Shown one piece after another: positions 39,526 through 47,967 of a stretch of DNA of 64,000 bases (within the stretch, counting starts at the first letter, position 1; the number at the start of each line of letters is the position of its first letter). A model generated the notes under the pieces. It saw only the letters and a list, made by a program, of their open reading frames with translations, had not been told where the DNA came from and searched no databases. Made by a program: the position numbers and the translations under genes. Source of the DNA: Pseudomonas sp. SCB32 (GTDB taxonomy: Bacteria; Pseudomonadota; Gammaproteobacteria; Pseudomonadales; Pseudomonadaceae); assembly GCF_009189165.1 (NCBI RefSeq), contig NZ_CP045118.1, forward strand, positions 4,836,001 to 4,900,000, given 5' to 3'.

Positions 39526-39541
39526 TTCCTCCTAGTAGGTA
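39526..39541. promoter_or_regulatory. NarL-like 7-2-7 site upstream of moaB
   Basis: On the minus strand TACCTACTAGGAGGAA matches the narK1/narX palindrome TACCTCCTAGGAGGTA in 14 of 16 positions. It lies about 70-85 bp upstream of the moaB ATG. Shared layout suggests NarL binding; no promoter hexamers could be fixed. Confidence 0.5.
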
Positions 39542-39593
39542 CGACCCCGGCGCGTGCGGGGCATCGCTCTCGCCGTGCGTTCAGAGCGCACGC

Positions 39594-39695
39594 GTAGGAG
39601 CGGACCTTGTCCGCGAAATCCTGATCCGTAACCCCGGAGCTAACCTGTAGGAGCGCGCCATGCGCGCGATCGCGGGCATGGCCCGCTCCTACAGG
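39594..39695. repeat. REP units between moaE and moaB
   Basis: The 345-bp gap between moaE and moaB has no gene. It holds a GTAGGAGCGGACCTTGTCC unit (39594) and a REP pair with arms CCTGTAGGAGCG (39644-39655) and complement (39684-39695), besides the regulatory elements nearer moaB. Confidence 0.75.
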
Positions 39696-39803
39696 GAAAC
39701 GTTGCAGCCAGCCTTGATCGCCGAAGCGGCGGCAAGGCTTCGCGGACAAGGGCTAGGCGCCCCCGTCGCTCCTGCAAAAGCAGTGACGCCGTAGCCAGGC
39801 GGA

Positions 39804-40256
39804 TCAGCTCTTCCAGCGCTCGGCGGCTTCCTTGTCGCTGCAGCGGCCTTCAACCCAGCGCGGGCCTTCGGTCGTGTCTTCCTTCTTCCAGAACGGCGCG
39901 CGGATCTTGAGGTAATCCATGACGAAGTTGCAGGCGTCGAAGGCCGCCTGGCGATGGGCGCTGGCGGTGCCGACGAAGACGATCGGCTCACCTGGCTCCA
40001 GACGGCCGATGCGATGGAGGATGTCCAGGCGCAGCAGTGGCCAGCGCTCGCGGGCCTCGACGGCGATCTTCTCCAGGGCCTTCTCGGTCATGCCGGGGTA
40101 GTGTTCGAGGAACATGCCGCCGACTTCGCGGCCATCGTTGAAGTCGCGCACGTAGCCGACAAAGCCGACCACCGCGCCTACACCGACGTTGGCGTCGTGC
40201 AGCGCATTGAGTTCGGCGCCTGGATCGAACGCCGCCGACTGGACGCGGATCGTCAT
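39804..40256 (-). CDS. moaE: Molybdopterin synthase catalytic subunit MoaE
   Basis: A 150-residue MoaE (VGAVVGFVGYVRDF; LEHYPGMTEKAL; HRIGRLEPGEP; APFWKKE with the catalytic Lys). With MoaD it forms molybdopterin synthase, adding dithiolene sulfurs to cyclic pyranopterin monophosphate. It begins 4 bp after moaD ends. Confidence 0.95.
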   Translation of the reverse strand: MTIRVQSAAFDPGAELNALHDANVGVGAVVGFVGYVRDFNDGREVGGMFLEHYPGMTEKALEKIAVEARERWPLLRLDILHRIGRLEPGEPIVFVGTASAHRQAAFDACNFVMDYLKIRAPFWKKEDTTEGPRWVEGRCSDKEAAERWKS

Positions 40257-40260
40257 GGCC

Positions 40261-40509
40261 TCAGCCTCCGGTCACGGTGGGGAAGAAGGCCACCTCGTCG
40301 CCGTCGGCGAGGGGCTCGTCGAGGGAGCACAGTTCCTGGTTGCGCGCGCACATCAGGTTCTGCTCGCCAAGCACCGCCCAGGCGCCGCCGCGCTCCAGCA
40401 GCAGGCCGCGCAGGGCATCGAGGCTGGCCAGGGAGGGGCTCCAGTTCAGCTGCTCGCCGTCCAGGCCGAGGGCCTCCCGGTAGCGGGCGAAGTACTGCAC
40501 GCGGATCAT
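40261..40509 (-). CDS. moaD: Molybdopterin synthase sulfur-carrier subunit MoaD
   Basis: An 82-residue ubiquitin-fold sulfur carrier ending in the obligatory Gly-Gly ([10 protein letters not shown]). The thiocarboxylated C-terminus donates sulfur in molybdopterin synthase. Its ATG overlaps the moaC stop (ATGA). Confidence 0.95.
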   Translation of the reverse strand: MIRVQYFARYREALGLDGEQLNWSPSLASLDALRGLLLERGGAWAVLGEQNLMCARNQELCSLDEPLADGDEVAFFPTVTGG

Positions 40510-40997
40510 GGGGTGTCTCCTGCGACGCTATCCGATGCCAGGTAGTGCCCGCTCTTGCCGCCGAGCTTCTCCAGCAGGCGCACGCTTTCGATGGTCATGC
40601 CGCGATCCACCGCCTTGCACATGTCGTAGATGGTCAGCGCGGCGACGCTGGCGGCGGTCAGCGCTTCCATCTCCACGCCAGTCTGCCCGGCCAGCTTGCA
40701 GCGGGCGACGATGTGCACGGTGTCCTCACCCTCGGCGGCCAGCTCGACCTTGACGCTGGTGAGCAGCAGCGGGTGGCACAGCGGGATCAGTTCGTGGGTC
40801 TTCTTGGCCGCCTGGATGCCAGCGATGCGCGCCACGGCGAACACGTCGCCCTTGGGGTGACCGCCGTCCTGGATCAGCTTGAGGGTGTCCGGGAGCATGC
40901 GCACCCGGGCTTCGGCCACCGCCTCGCGGGACGTCACGGCTTTTTCGGTGACATCGACCATGTTGGCGCGGCCTTGGGAATCGAGATGGGTCAGCAC
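40506..40997 (-). CDS. moaC: Cyclic pyranopterin monophosphate synthase MoaC
   Basis: A 163-residue MoaC ([60 protein letters not shown] with catalytic Lys). It converts the MoaA product to cyclic pyranopterin monophosphate. It is the first gene of moaCDE, with the inverted repeat TTGTATACAA about 90 bp upstream. Confidence 0.95.
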   Translation of the reverse strand: MLTHLDSQGRANMVDVTEKAVTSREAVAEARVRMLPDTLKLIQDGGHPKGDVFAVARIAGIQAAKKTHELIPLCHPLLLTSVKVELAAEGEDTVHIVARCKLAGQTGVEMEALTAASVAALTIYDMCKAVDRGMTIESVRLLEKLGGKSGHYLASDSVAGDTP

Positions 40998-41085
40998 GGG
41001 CGGGAACTCTCCGGAGGATCAGGGGAACAGTGTAACCCCGGGGCACGCGACTGGCTGTAAGGCGAGCGGCGCGTTGGGGAGAGGA

Positions 41086-41095
41086 TTGTATACAA
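41086..41095. promoter_or_regulatory. GntR-type palindrome / possible -10 upstream of moaC
   Basis: TTGTATACAA is a perfect 10-bp palindrome matching the TNGTNNACNA pattern of many GntR-family operators. Read on the minus strand it also contains TATACA, a plausible -10. An operator laid over the promoter would be a simple repression switch for moaCDE. No cognate regulator is in the window. Confidence 0.4.
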
Positions 41096-41121
41096 AAAGA
41101 GGTATGCCAGGGGGCGGGAAA

Positions 41122-41151
41122 GAAGAGGCCCGCCGGACGGCGGGCCTCTTC
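41122..41151 (-). terminator. Strong hairpin terminator of the PIN-PhoH gene
   Basis: A 13-bp perfect stem, GAAGAGGCCCGCC (41122-41134) with its complement (41139-41151) and a 4-nt loop. On the minus strand it is followed by TTTC. It separates the PhoH transcription unit from the moaC promoter. Confidence 0.7.
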
Positions 41152-41174
41152 GATTACAGCTGAACTCGTGTCTC

Positions 41175-41255
41175 TGGGTTCCCGCGTTCGCGGGAATGAC
41201 GGGTTGGCGCATCCCCTTTCCAGTCACGTCATCCCCGCGAATGCGGGGAGCCAAT
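41175..41255. repeat. ...CCCGCGTTCGCGGG... palindromic repeat pair
   Basis: Inverted units CTGGGTTCCCGCG-TTCGCGGGAATGACG and CGTCATCCCCGCGAATGCGGGGAGCC lie between the PIN-PhoH stop and its terminator. This is the same family as 14861-14940. Confidence 0.75.
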
Positions 41256-41272
41256 AGACAGTTGCTCTCCGC

Positions 41273-42664
41273 TTACAGATGGGTCTCGGCGAACTCCGCC
41301 AGCACCGAGCGCGGCACCCCTTGCAGGGTCACGTGCACGCCGTGGGGGAAGTCCTTGAAGCGCTCGGTCAGGTAGGTGAGACCCGAGCTGGTCGCCGACA
41401 GGTAAGGCGTATCGATCTGCGCCAGGTTGCCCAGACAGACCACCTTCGAACCGTTGCCGGCGCGGGTGATGATGGTCTTCATCTGGTGCGGGGTGAGGTT
41501 CTGGCACTCGTCGATGAGGATCAGGCTCTGCTGGAAGCTGCGACCACGGATGTAGTTCAGCGATTTGAACTGCAGCGGCACCTTGCTGAGGATGTAGTCG
41601 ACGCTGCCATGGGTGCACTCGTCGTCCGAATGCAGCGCCTCCAGGTTGTCAGTGATGGCGCCGAGCCACGGCTCCATCTTTTCCGCCTCGGTGCCCGGCA
41701 GGAAGCCGATGTCCTCGTCCAGCCCCTGCACGCTGCGGGTAGCGATGATGCGGCGGTAGCGCTTGCTGACCATCGTCTGCTCGATGGCGGCGGCCAGGGC
41801 CAGGATGGTCTTGCCCGAACCTGCGGCGCCGGACAGGTTGACCAGGTGGATATCCGGGTCGAGCAGCGCGTAGAGCGCCAGCGCCTGGTAGATATCGCGC
41901 GGCCTCAGGCCCCAGGCCTCCTGGTGCAGCAACGGTTCCTGGTGCAGGTCGAGGATCAGCAGTTCATCCTGCTGGATACCCTTGATCCAGCCGACGAAAC
42001 CCTGCTCGTCGACGATGAACTCATTGATGTGCACCGCCGGCAGGTTGTCGGTGAGCTGCACGCGATGCCAGGTGCGTCCGTGGTCCTGGCGGGTCTCGAC
42101 CTTGCTCACGCGGTCCCAGAACGAGCCGGACAGCGAATGGTAGCCACGCGACAGCAGGGCGACGTCATCGACCAACTGGTCGGTGTGGTAATCCTCCGAG
42201 AACACGCCACAGGCACGCGCCTTCAGGCGCATGTTGATGTCCTTGGTCACCAGCACCACGCGCTTGCTGCTATGGCGACTCTTCAGCTCCACCAACTGGT
42301 TGATGATCTTGTTGTCGTTCAGGTGCTCGGGCAGCCAGGTGATCGGCTCGGCCCGCTTGCTCATGAGGATCGACAGGCTGCCGCAGGGGCCGCTCTTGCC
42401 TCGCTGGATGGGAACGCCATCCTCCACCTGCTCGGGTGTCGCTTCACCCAGCACCGAATCGATGAGACGGATCGCCTGGCGGCACTCCGCAGCCACGGTG
42501 TGTTTGCCGGTCTTGAGCTTGTCCAGTTCCTCCAGCACCGTCATCGGAATGGCGACGTGGTGCTCCTGGAAATTCAGCAACGCGTTTGGATCGTGGATCA
42601 GAACGTTGGTATCGAGGACGTACAGGGTGGGCTGGGTCGGGCTGGAGCGTCCATGGTCATCCAT
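41273..42664 (-). CDS. PIN-PhoH family protein (PhoH2-like)
   Basis: A 463-residue fusion. The N-terminal PIN domain (about 10-150; YVLDTNVLIHDP, VTKDINMRLKA) resembles ribonucleases. The C-terminal PhoH ATPase domain (about 230-463) has Walker A GAAGSGKT, PLQFKSLNYIRGRSF, Walker B LILIDECQN and LGNLAQID. PhoH2-type proteins act as ATP-dependent RNA-processing factors. Start 42664 (MDDHGRSSPTQPTLYVLDTN) has GAGG 10 nt upstream. A homologue follows moaC in P. aeruginosa as well (recalled synteny). Confidence 0.92.
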   Translation of the reverse strand: MDDHGRSSPTQPTLYVLDTNVLIHDPNALLNFQEHHVAIPMTVLEELDKLKTGKHTVAAECRQAIRLIDSVLGEATPEQVEDGVPIQRGKSGPCGSLSILMSKRAEPITWLPEHLNDNKIINQLVELKSRHSSKRVVLVTKDINMRLKARACGVFSEDYHTDQLVDDVALLSRGYHSLSGSFWDRVSKVETRQDHGRTWHRVQLTDNLPAVHINEFIVDEQGFVGWIKGIQQDELLILDLHQEPLLHQEAWGLRPRDIYQALALYALLDPDIHLVNLSGAAGSGKTILALAAAIEQTMVSKRYRRIIATRSVQGLDEDIGFLPGTEAEKMEPWLGAITDNLEALHSDDECTHGSVDYILSKVPLQFKSLNYIRGRSFQQSLILIDECQNLTPHQMKTIITRAGNGSKVVCLGNLAQIDTPYLSATSSGLTYLTERFKDFPHGVHVTLQGVPRSVLAEFAETHL

Positions 42665-43196
42665 ACGCGGTTCACCTCTTGAGGGGGCGTTACGACGGAA
42701 TGCCATTACAGCGCTCCGCCGCGCGGTGAGCCGCCTGCTCTCGCTGCCGGGGCGCGAGAGGTCTGCATATAAGGGGACGGGCCGGGGCCGCCACCTGTCT
42801 GCAGGGTTCGGCGGTCTACGTTTCCAGAAATACAGGAAAAAACATGACGATAAAAAGTCTTTTTCCTTCTCAAGCAGCTTTTTTTCTTCCCACGCCGAAA
42901 TAGCTTGGCGAGGCCTTCATGGAGCGCTAGTTTTAAAAGTCTTACCCCCGGCAAAACCTTCTCGCCCCCGCTCCCGATCAGTGCTCCGGCCCATCGAAGA
43001 TCGCTCGCGCGGTCAGTACCGGCGCCCGCACTCCGGCGGCCCCGCCGGCAACCTCGTCCACCACGCCCCAGTTCGCAAGCCTCAATGCGGACCGCCACCG
43101 GGCGACCACCGCACCGGCAGATGCTAATCGTCCCCATAGCTGGAGCCATGGCCCGCGAATCCCTACAATCGCGCCTCGCTTGTAGGAGACCGCACG
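42665..43196. other. Intergenic region between the PIN-PhoH gene and yaaA
   Basis: These 532 bp separate two divergent genes. There is an AT-rich pocket at about 42830-42900, with runs of A and T (for example AAAAAGTCTTTTT near 42852), that could hold promoters. Open frames here have no recognisable domain and atypical composition. I see no RNA gene. Confidence 0.4.
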
Positions 43197-43976
43197 ATGC
43201 TGATGGTGATTTCCCCCGCCAAGACCCTGGACTACGACACCGCCCCGGTGACGCAGCGCTTCACCCTGCCCGAGCACCTGGACGATGCCCAGGAGCTGAT
43301 CGGCATCCTGCGGGAACTGTCGCCGGCGCAGATCGCCGAGCTGATGCACCTGTCGGACAAGCTGGCGGGCCTGAACGCCGCGCGCTTCGGCAGCTGGCAC
43401 CCGGATTTCACGCAGGCCAACGCCAAGCAGGCGCTGCTGGCCTTCAAGGGCGACGTCTACACCGGCATGCAGGCCGAGGACTTCAGCGAGGACGATTTCG
43501 CCTTCGCCCAGCGCCACCTGCGCATGCTGTCCGGCCTTTATGGCGTGCTGCGCCCGCTGGACCTGATGCAGCCATATCGCCTGGAAATGGGCACCAAGCT
43601 GGCCAACGCCCGTGGCAAGGATCTCTACGCCTTCTGGGGCGAGCGCATCAGCGCCTGGCTGAACCAGGCCCTGGCCGAGCAGGGCGACGACGTACTGCTG
43701 AACCTGGCCTCCAACGAATACTTCGGCGCGGTGAAGCGCAAAGCGCTGAACGCACGGGTGATCGACACCGAGTTCAAGGACCTGAAGAACGGCCAGTACA
43801 AGATCATCAGCTTCCACGCCAAGAAGGCCCGCGGGATGATGGCGCGCTACGTGGTCAAGGAGCGCCTGCAGGGCCCCGAGGGCCTGAAGGACTTCAACTA
43901 CGCCGGCTACTTCTATAGTGCCGAACACTCTGGGCCTGACCGGCTCGTGTTCCTGCGCGACCACCCCGAAGACTGA
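43197..43976 (+). CDS. yaaA: Peroxide-stress protein YaaA (DUF328)
   Basis: A 259-residue protein of the YaaA/UPF0246 family ([69 protein letters not shown]). E. coli YaaA lowers intracellular iron during peroxide stress and binds DNA. Full length, with a GGAG SD. It is monocistronic, followed by a hairpin. Confidence 0.93.
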   Translation: MLMVISPAKTLDYDTAPVTQRFTLPEHLDDAQELIGILRELSPAQIAELMHLSDKLAGLNAARFGSWHPDFTQANAKQALLAFKGDVYTGMQAEDFSEDDFAFAQRHLRMLSGLYGVLRPLDLMQPYRLEMGTKLANARGKDLYAFWGERISAWLNQALAEQGDDVLLNLASNEYFGAVKRKALNARVIDTEFKDLKNGQYKIISFHAKKARGMMARYVVKERLQGPEGLKDFNYAGYFYSAEHSGPDRLVFLRDHPED

Positions 43977-43987
43977 GCCCTTTCCCT

Positions 43988-44006
43988 GGGAGCCCGACGG
44001 GCTCCC
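43988..44006 (+). terminator. Hairpin downstream of yaaA
   Basis: GGGAGCCCGACGGGCTCCC forms an 8-bp stem with a 3-nt loop, 11 bp after the yaaA stop, followed by TTCC. The T-tract is weak. Confidence 0.5.
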
Positions 44007-44155
44007 TTCCCCGCCATTTCCGCCCCACCTTCCCCCCTGATACCAAGTCGCCTGTAAGCCATTGACCATGAAATGGGTCAGCCAAGGGGCTACGGGCTGG
44101 CTATTTCTTGCGCAAAAAACGCCTCATTGGCCCTACAGTTCAAAGGGGCTCGACG

Positions 44156-44168
44156 ACCGTTCGTCTGC
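44156..44168 (+). promoter_or_regulatory. AlgR-like box in the algD upstream region
   Basis: ACCGTTCGTCTGC matches the AlgR core CCGTTCGTC. It lies about 390 bp before the predicted algD transcription start, near the spacing of a far-upstream AlgR site in P. aeruginosa. Looping to the promoter is inferred from that system. Confidence 0.65.
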
Positions 44169-44259
44169 TTCGCGGTAAATCGTGAGATTTTTTTCGACCG
44201 CCGATCCGCCCTTCCCGGCAGGAAAACCTTCCGCATTTCCCCTCCGCCAGCAATTCATT

Positions 44260-44273
44260 GGCCATTAGCAGCC
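44260..44273 (+). promoter_or_regulatory. AmrZ (AlgZ)-like site in the algD upstream region
   Basis: GGCCATTAGCAGCC differs by one base from the AmrZ site of P. aeruginosa algD as I remember it, and lies about 285 bp before the predicted start, nearly the same distance. AmrZ is a ribbon-helix-helix activator of algD. Confidence 0.55.
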
Positions 44274-44517
44274 GATTGCCATGACGTGCATTTCACGATT
44301 GCAACTTGCAATGGAGAAAGCTGAACGGCAGCTGAACGAACCGGTTAATGGCGATACACGGTCATTTTTGGCGGAAAAATAAATTGAACTTTTCGCCATC
44401 TTGCAGATTGCACTAACCCGCATTTCTCCCGATTAACTCCTCTTTTGCCACTATCACGGCATCAAGTGATATCAATTGGATATTTCGGAAGTTTTCAGAT
44501 GTGGGATAAGCGGGAAG

Positions 44518-44545
44518 GAACTAACCCTGTTTTGGATAAATCCTA
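44518..44545 (+). promoter_or_regulatory. AlgU/sigma-22 promoter of the alginate operon
   Basis: GAACTA (44518-44523), 17-nt spacer, TCCTA (44541-44545). The AlgU consensus is GAACTT-N16/17-TCtga, and the P. aeruginosa algD -10 also reads TCCTA after 17 nt. Predicted start near 44551, giving a leader of about 425 nt. The last -35 base (A for T) is the only departure from the -35 consensus. Confidence 0.7.
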
Positions 44546-44565
44546 TTTCCGCAACGATCATTGAT

Positions 44566-44601
44566 GCAGATCAGGAAGCAGATCAGGAAGCAGATCAGAA
44601 A
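44566..44601 (+). repeat. Three tandem 12-bp repeats in the algD leader
   Basis: GCAGATCAGGAA occurs twice (44566-44577, 44578-44589), followed by GCAGATCAGAAA (44590-44601). The copies begin about 15 nt after the predicted start of transcription. The CAGGAAG units are GGA motifs of the kind bound by RsmA/CsrA proteins. Confidence 0.8.
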
Positions 44602-44899
44602 GTGCATTGATGAGATGAACCTTTTGTTCTAACGGTAATTACATACCGGCATTGAACAATCACAAGCTCATGAAAAATCTGGGTTTACAGATTACAAGGC
44701 AATCATCGCCCCGAACTGGAGCACATCAGCGCGGATAACGAATACACACTGAGATCTGCCTGAAACATAACAGGGCAAGTATTTGAAATTTTCCCACAAA
44801 TAGTGCCCTGCAGTTTAGAAATACTTTCCCTGCCTGACCAGAGGAAGTACGGAGGACACCCCAAAGTGCCTTCCGCGGGTTCTTTCAACCTGAATAAAG

Positions 44900-44939
44900 C
44901 GCCCTTCGGGGCAGCCTGAAAAAACCGCCCTTCGGGGCA
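44900..44939 (+). promoter_or_regulatory. Twin UUCG hairpins just before algD
   Basis: The 14-mer CGCCCTTCGGGGCA occurs at 44900-44913 and 44926-44939. Each folds as GCCC-UUCG-GGGC, a very stable tetraloop hairpin. They lie 36 nt before the algD ATG, near its SD (GAGG). Confidence 0.6.
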
Positions 44940-44975
44940 ACTTTGAAAGCTCGACAATTGAACGAGGTGAATGCG

Positions 44976-46286
44976 ATGCGAATCAGCATCTTTGGTCTTG
45001 GGTACGTTGGCGCAGTATGTGCCGGCTGCCTGTCCGCACGAGGCCACGAAGTCGTCGGGGTGGATGTTTCCACCACCAAGATCGATCTGATCAACAAAGG
45101 GAAGTCGCCCATCGTCGAACCCGGTCTGGAATCGCTGCTGGATCAGGGCATCCGTTCCGCTCGCCTGTCGGGCACGACCGACTTCAAGAAGGCCGTCCTG
45201 GATACCGATGTGTCGTTCATCTGCGTCGGCACGCCGAGCAAGAAGAACGGTGACCTGGACCTGGGCTACATCGAGTCGGTCTGCCGCGAAATCGGTTACG
45301 CCATCCGCGAGAAGAAAGAGCGCCACACCGTGGTGGTCCGCAGCACCGTGCTGCCGGGCACCGTGAACAACGTGGTGATCCCGATCATCGAAGACTGCTC
45401 GGGCAAGAAGGCCGGGGTCGACTTCGGCGTGGGCACCAACCCGGAGTTCCTGCGCGAATCCACCGCGATCAAGGACTACGACTTCCCGCCCATGACCGTC
45501 ATCGGCGAACTGGACGCCCAGACCGGCGACCTGCTGGAAGAGATCTACCGCGAACTCGACGCGCCGATCATCCGCAAGACCATCGAGGTCGCGGAGATGA
45601 TCAAGTACACCTGCAACGTCTGGCACGCCGCCAAGGTCACCTTCGCCAACGAGATCGGCAACATCGCCAAGGCGGTGGGCGTCGACGGCCGCGAGGTGAT
45701 GGACGTCATCTGCCAGGACAACAAGCTCAACCTGTCGCGCTACTACATGAAGCCCGGCTTCGCCTTCGGCGGCTCCTGCCTGCCCAAGGACGTGCGCGCC
45801 CTCACCTACCGCGCCAGCCAGCTGGACGTCGAGCACCCGATGCTCGGTTCGATCATGCGCAGCAACCAGCACCAGGTGCAGAAGGCCTTCGATCTCATCA
45901 CCGCGCATGGCAGCCGCAAGGTCGGCCTGCTCGGCCTGTCGTTCAAGTCCGGCACTGACGACCTGCGCGAGAGCCCGCTGGTGGAGCTGGCTGAGATGCT
46001 CATTGGCAAGGGCTACGAGCTGCAGATCTTCGACCGCAACGTCGAGTACGCCCGCGTCCATGGCGCGAACAAGGAGTACATCGAATCGAAGATCCCTCAC
46101 GTCTCCTCGCTGATGGTTTCCGACCTGGATGTGGTGGTGAAAACCTCCGACGTGCTGGTGCTGGGCAACGGCGATGAGCTGTTCGTCGACGTGGTGAACA
46201 AGGCGCCCCAGGGCAAGAAGGTGGTCGACCTGATCGGCTTCATGGCTCACGGCAGCAACGAGCGCGCCGAAGGCATCTGCTGGTAA
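44976..46286 (+). CDS. algD: GDP-mannose 6-dehydrogenase AlgD
   Basis: A 436-residue enzyme, same length as P. aeruginosa AlgD. N-terminal NAD-binding motif [11 protein letters not shown], then [10 protein letters not shown], and catalytic C268 in GGSCLPKD. It oxidises GDP-mannose twice to GDP-mannuronate, the committed step of alginate synthesis. First gene of the operon; ATG 44976 with GAGG 8 nt upstream (an in-frame GTG at 44967 is less likely). Confidence 0.97.
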   Translation: MRISIFGLGYVGAVCAGCLSARGHEVVGVDVSTTKIDLINKGKSPIVEPGLESLLDQGIRSARLSGTTDFKKAVLDTDVSFICVGTPSKKNGDLDLGYIESVCREIGYAIREKKERHTVVVRSTVLPGTVNNVVIPIIEDCSGKKAGVDFGVGTNPEFLRESTAIKDYDFPPMTVIGELDAQTGDLLEEIYRELDAPIIRKTIEVAEMIKYTCNVWHAAKVTFANEIGNIAKAVGVDGREVMDVICQDNKLNLSRYYMKPGFAFGGSCLPKDVRALTYRASQLDVEHPMLGSIMRSNQHQVQKAFDLITAHGSRKVGLLGLSFKSGTDDLRESPLVELAEMLIGKGYELQIFDRNVEYARVHGANKEYIESKIPHVSSLMVSDLDVVVKTSDVLVLGNGDELFVDVVNKAPQGKKVVDLIGFMAHGSNERAEGICW

Positions 46287-46302
46287 GCGCCCTGCGCTCT
46301 TC

Positions 46303-46393
46303 GTAGGAGCGAGCTTGCTCGCGAACGCTCTCCGCCAAATCACTGTGCCAGGCGGGTTCGCGAGCAAGAACCAGGCGTCCCCCTCGCTCCTAC
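46303..46393. repeat. REP palindrome between algD and alg8
   Basis: Arms GTAGGAGCGAG (46303-46313) and CTCGCTCCTAC (46383-46393), with an inner pair TTGCTCGCGAAC/GTTCGCGAGCAA. They fill most of the 148-bp junction. Confidence 0.75.
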
Positions 46394-46434
46394 AAGAGCC
46401 TTCCGCCCCCACGAAGCGACTGACGGAACCCATC

Positions 46435-47916
46435 ATGGACACCTACAAACGAGCAATCGGTGAAGCCACGGGCTGGCTGGCCTTTCTCAGCCTGCTGATG
46501 GTACTGGCGCTGCTGGTGCCCAAGACCGTGTTCGACGCCGACTCCAAGGACTTCGTGCTGCTGATCGGCGCGGTCGGCATCTGGCGCTATTCCATGGGCG
46601 GACTGCATTTCCTGCGCGGCATGCTGTTCCTCTACGGGGTCTACCCCTACTACCGCCGCAAGCTGCGCAAGATGGGCGACGCGGCCGATCCATCGCATGT
46701 CTTCCTGATGGTCACCAGTTTCCGCATCGACGCGCTGACCACCTCCATGGTCTATCGCTCGGTGATCCAGGAGGCGATCAACTGCGGCTATCCCACCACC
46801 GTGGTGTGCTCCATCGTCGAGATGTCCGACGAGGTGCTGATCAAGCAGCAGTGGCAGAAGCTCAATCCGCCGGAGCACGTTTCGCTCGACTTCGTGCGCA
46901 TCCCCGGCACCGGCAAGCGCGATGGCCTGGCCCACGGCTTCCGTGCCATCTCCCGCGACCTGCCGGACGAACACGCGGTGGTCGCGGTGATCGACGGCGA
47001 CACCGTGCTGGAGCCCGGCGTGGTACGCAAGACCGTGCCCTGGTTCAAGCTCTTCGGCAACGTCGGCGGCCTCACCACCAACGAATTCTGCGAGGTGCAG
47101 GGCGGCTACATCATGAGCGAGTGGCACAAGCTGCGCTTCGCCCAGCGCCACATCAACATGTGCTCCATGGCCCTGTCCAAGCGCGTACTGACCATGACCG
47201 GGCGCATGTCGGTATTCCGCGCCCAGGTCGTCACCGACCCGGACTTCATCGCCGACGTGGAGAGCGACCACCTCGACCACTGGCGCCTGGGCCGCTTCCA
47301 GTTCCTCACCGGCGACGACAAGTCCAGCTGGTACAGCCTGATGCGCCTGGGCTACGACACCTTCTACGTGCCGGACGCGGCGATCAACACCGTCGAGCAC
47401 CCGCCGGAGAAGAGCTTCGTCAAGGCCAGCCGCAAGCTGATGTTCCGCTGGTACGGCAACAACCTGCGGCAGAACTCTCGCGCCCTGGGCCTGGGTCCGC
47501 AACGCCTGGGCTGGTTCACCAGCGTGGTGCTGTTCGACCAGCGCCTGTCGATGTGGACCTGCCTGCTCGGCCTGGTCGCCGCGATCATCGCCAGCATCAA
47601 GTACAGCATCGTCTTCCTGCTGGTCTACCTGCTGTGGATCGGCATCACCCGCCTCGTGCTGACCCTGCTGCTGTCGCTGTCAGGGCACCACATCGGACCG
47701 GCCTACCCGCTGATCCTCTATTACAACCAGATCGTCGGCGCCCTGGTGAAGATCTACGTGTTCTTCCGCCTCGACCAGCAGTCGTGGACCCGCCAGAACA
47801 CCAAGCTCGATCGCGGCCTGGCCAGCTTCCAGCGCTGGTTCAACACCTGGTCCTCACGCGCCATGACGTTCTCCGCCGCCAGCGTCTTCGTCGCCATTTT
47901 GCTGACCATCGTCTGA
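46435..47916 (+). CDS. alg8: Alginate polymerase glycosyltransferase Alg8
   Basis: A 493-residue inner-membrane family-2 glycosyltransferase. Transmembrane helices near the N-terminus are followed by a cytosolic GT2 domain ([34 protein letters not shown] with the acidic catalytic and QxxRW-like region, RWYGNN), then C-terminal helices. It polymerises mannuronate from GDP-mannuronate with Alg44. Start 46435 (MDTYKRAIG) fits known Alg8 proteins; the upstream open frame runs through the repeat. Confidence 0.96.
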   Translation: MDTYKRAIGEATGWLAFLSLLMVLALLVPKTVFDADSKDFVLLIGAVGIWRYSMGGLHFLRGMLFLYGVYPYYRRKLRKMGDAADPSHVFLMVTSFRIDALTTSMVYRSVIQEAINCGYPTTVVCSIVEMSDEVLIKQQWQKLNPPEHVSLDFVRIPGTGKRDGLAHGFRAISRDLPDEHAVVAVIDGDTVLEPGVVRKTVPWFKLFGNVGGLTTNEFCEVQGGYIMSEWHKLRFAQRHINMCSMALSKRVLTMTGRMSVFRAQVVTDPDFIADVESDHLDHWRLGRFQFLTGDDKSSWYSLMRLGYDTFYVPDAAINTVEHPPEKSFVKASRKLMFRWYGNNLRQNSRALGLGPQRLGWFTSVVLFDQRLSMWTCLLGLVAAIIASIKYSIVFLLVYLLWIGITRLVLTLLLSLSGHHIGPAYPLILYYNQIVGALVKIYVFFRLDQQSWTRQNTKLDRGLASFQRWFNTWSSRAMTFSAASVFVAILLTIV

Positions 47917-47967
47917 AGGCTCTCGCCAGCCACGCCCCCTCTTTAGCTACGAACAGGACTCGCCCCC

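Noticed and set aside
39689..39991. A 100-codon minus-strand frame across the moaE end and the moaE-moaB gap
   Set aside because: It overlaps moaE in another frame and runs through REP sequence.
42706..43149. A 147-codon minus-strand frame between the PIN-PhoH gene and yaaA
   Set aside because: Arg/Gly-rich with no domain, no SD and atypical composition; likely non-coding.
44386..44391. GAACTT as an alternative AlgU -35 for algD
   Set aside because: No acceptable -10 (TC-type) follows at 16-17 nt; the GAACTA-N17-TCCTA pair downstream is better.
44566..44601. CRISPR-like array
   Set aside because: The repeats are 12 bp, directly abutting with no spacers and only three copies; no cas genes are present.
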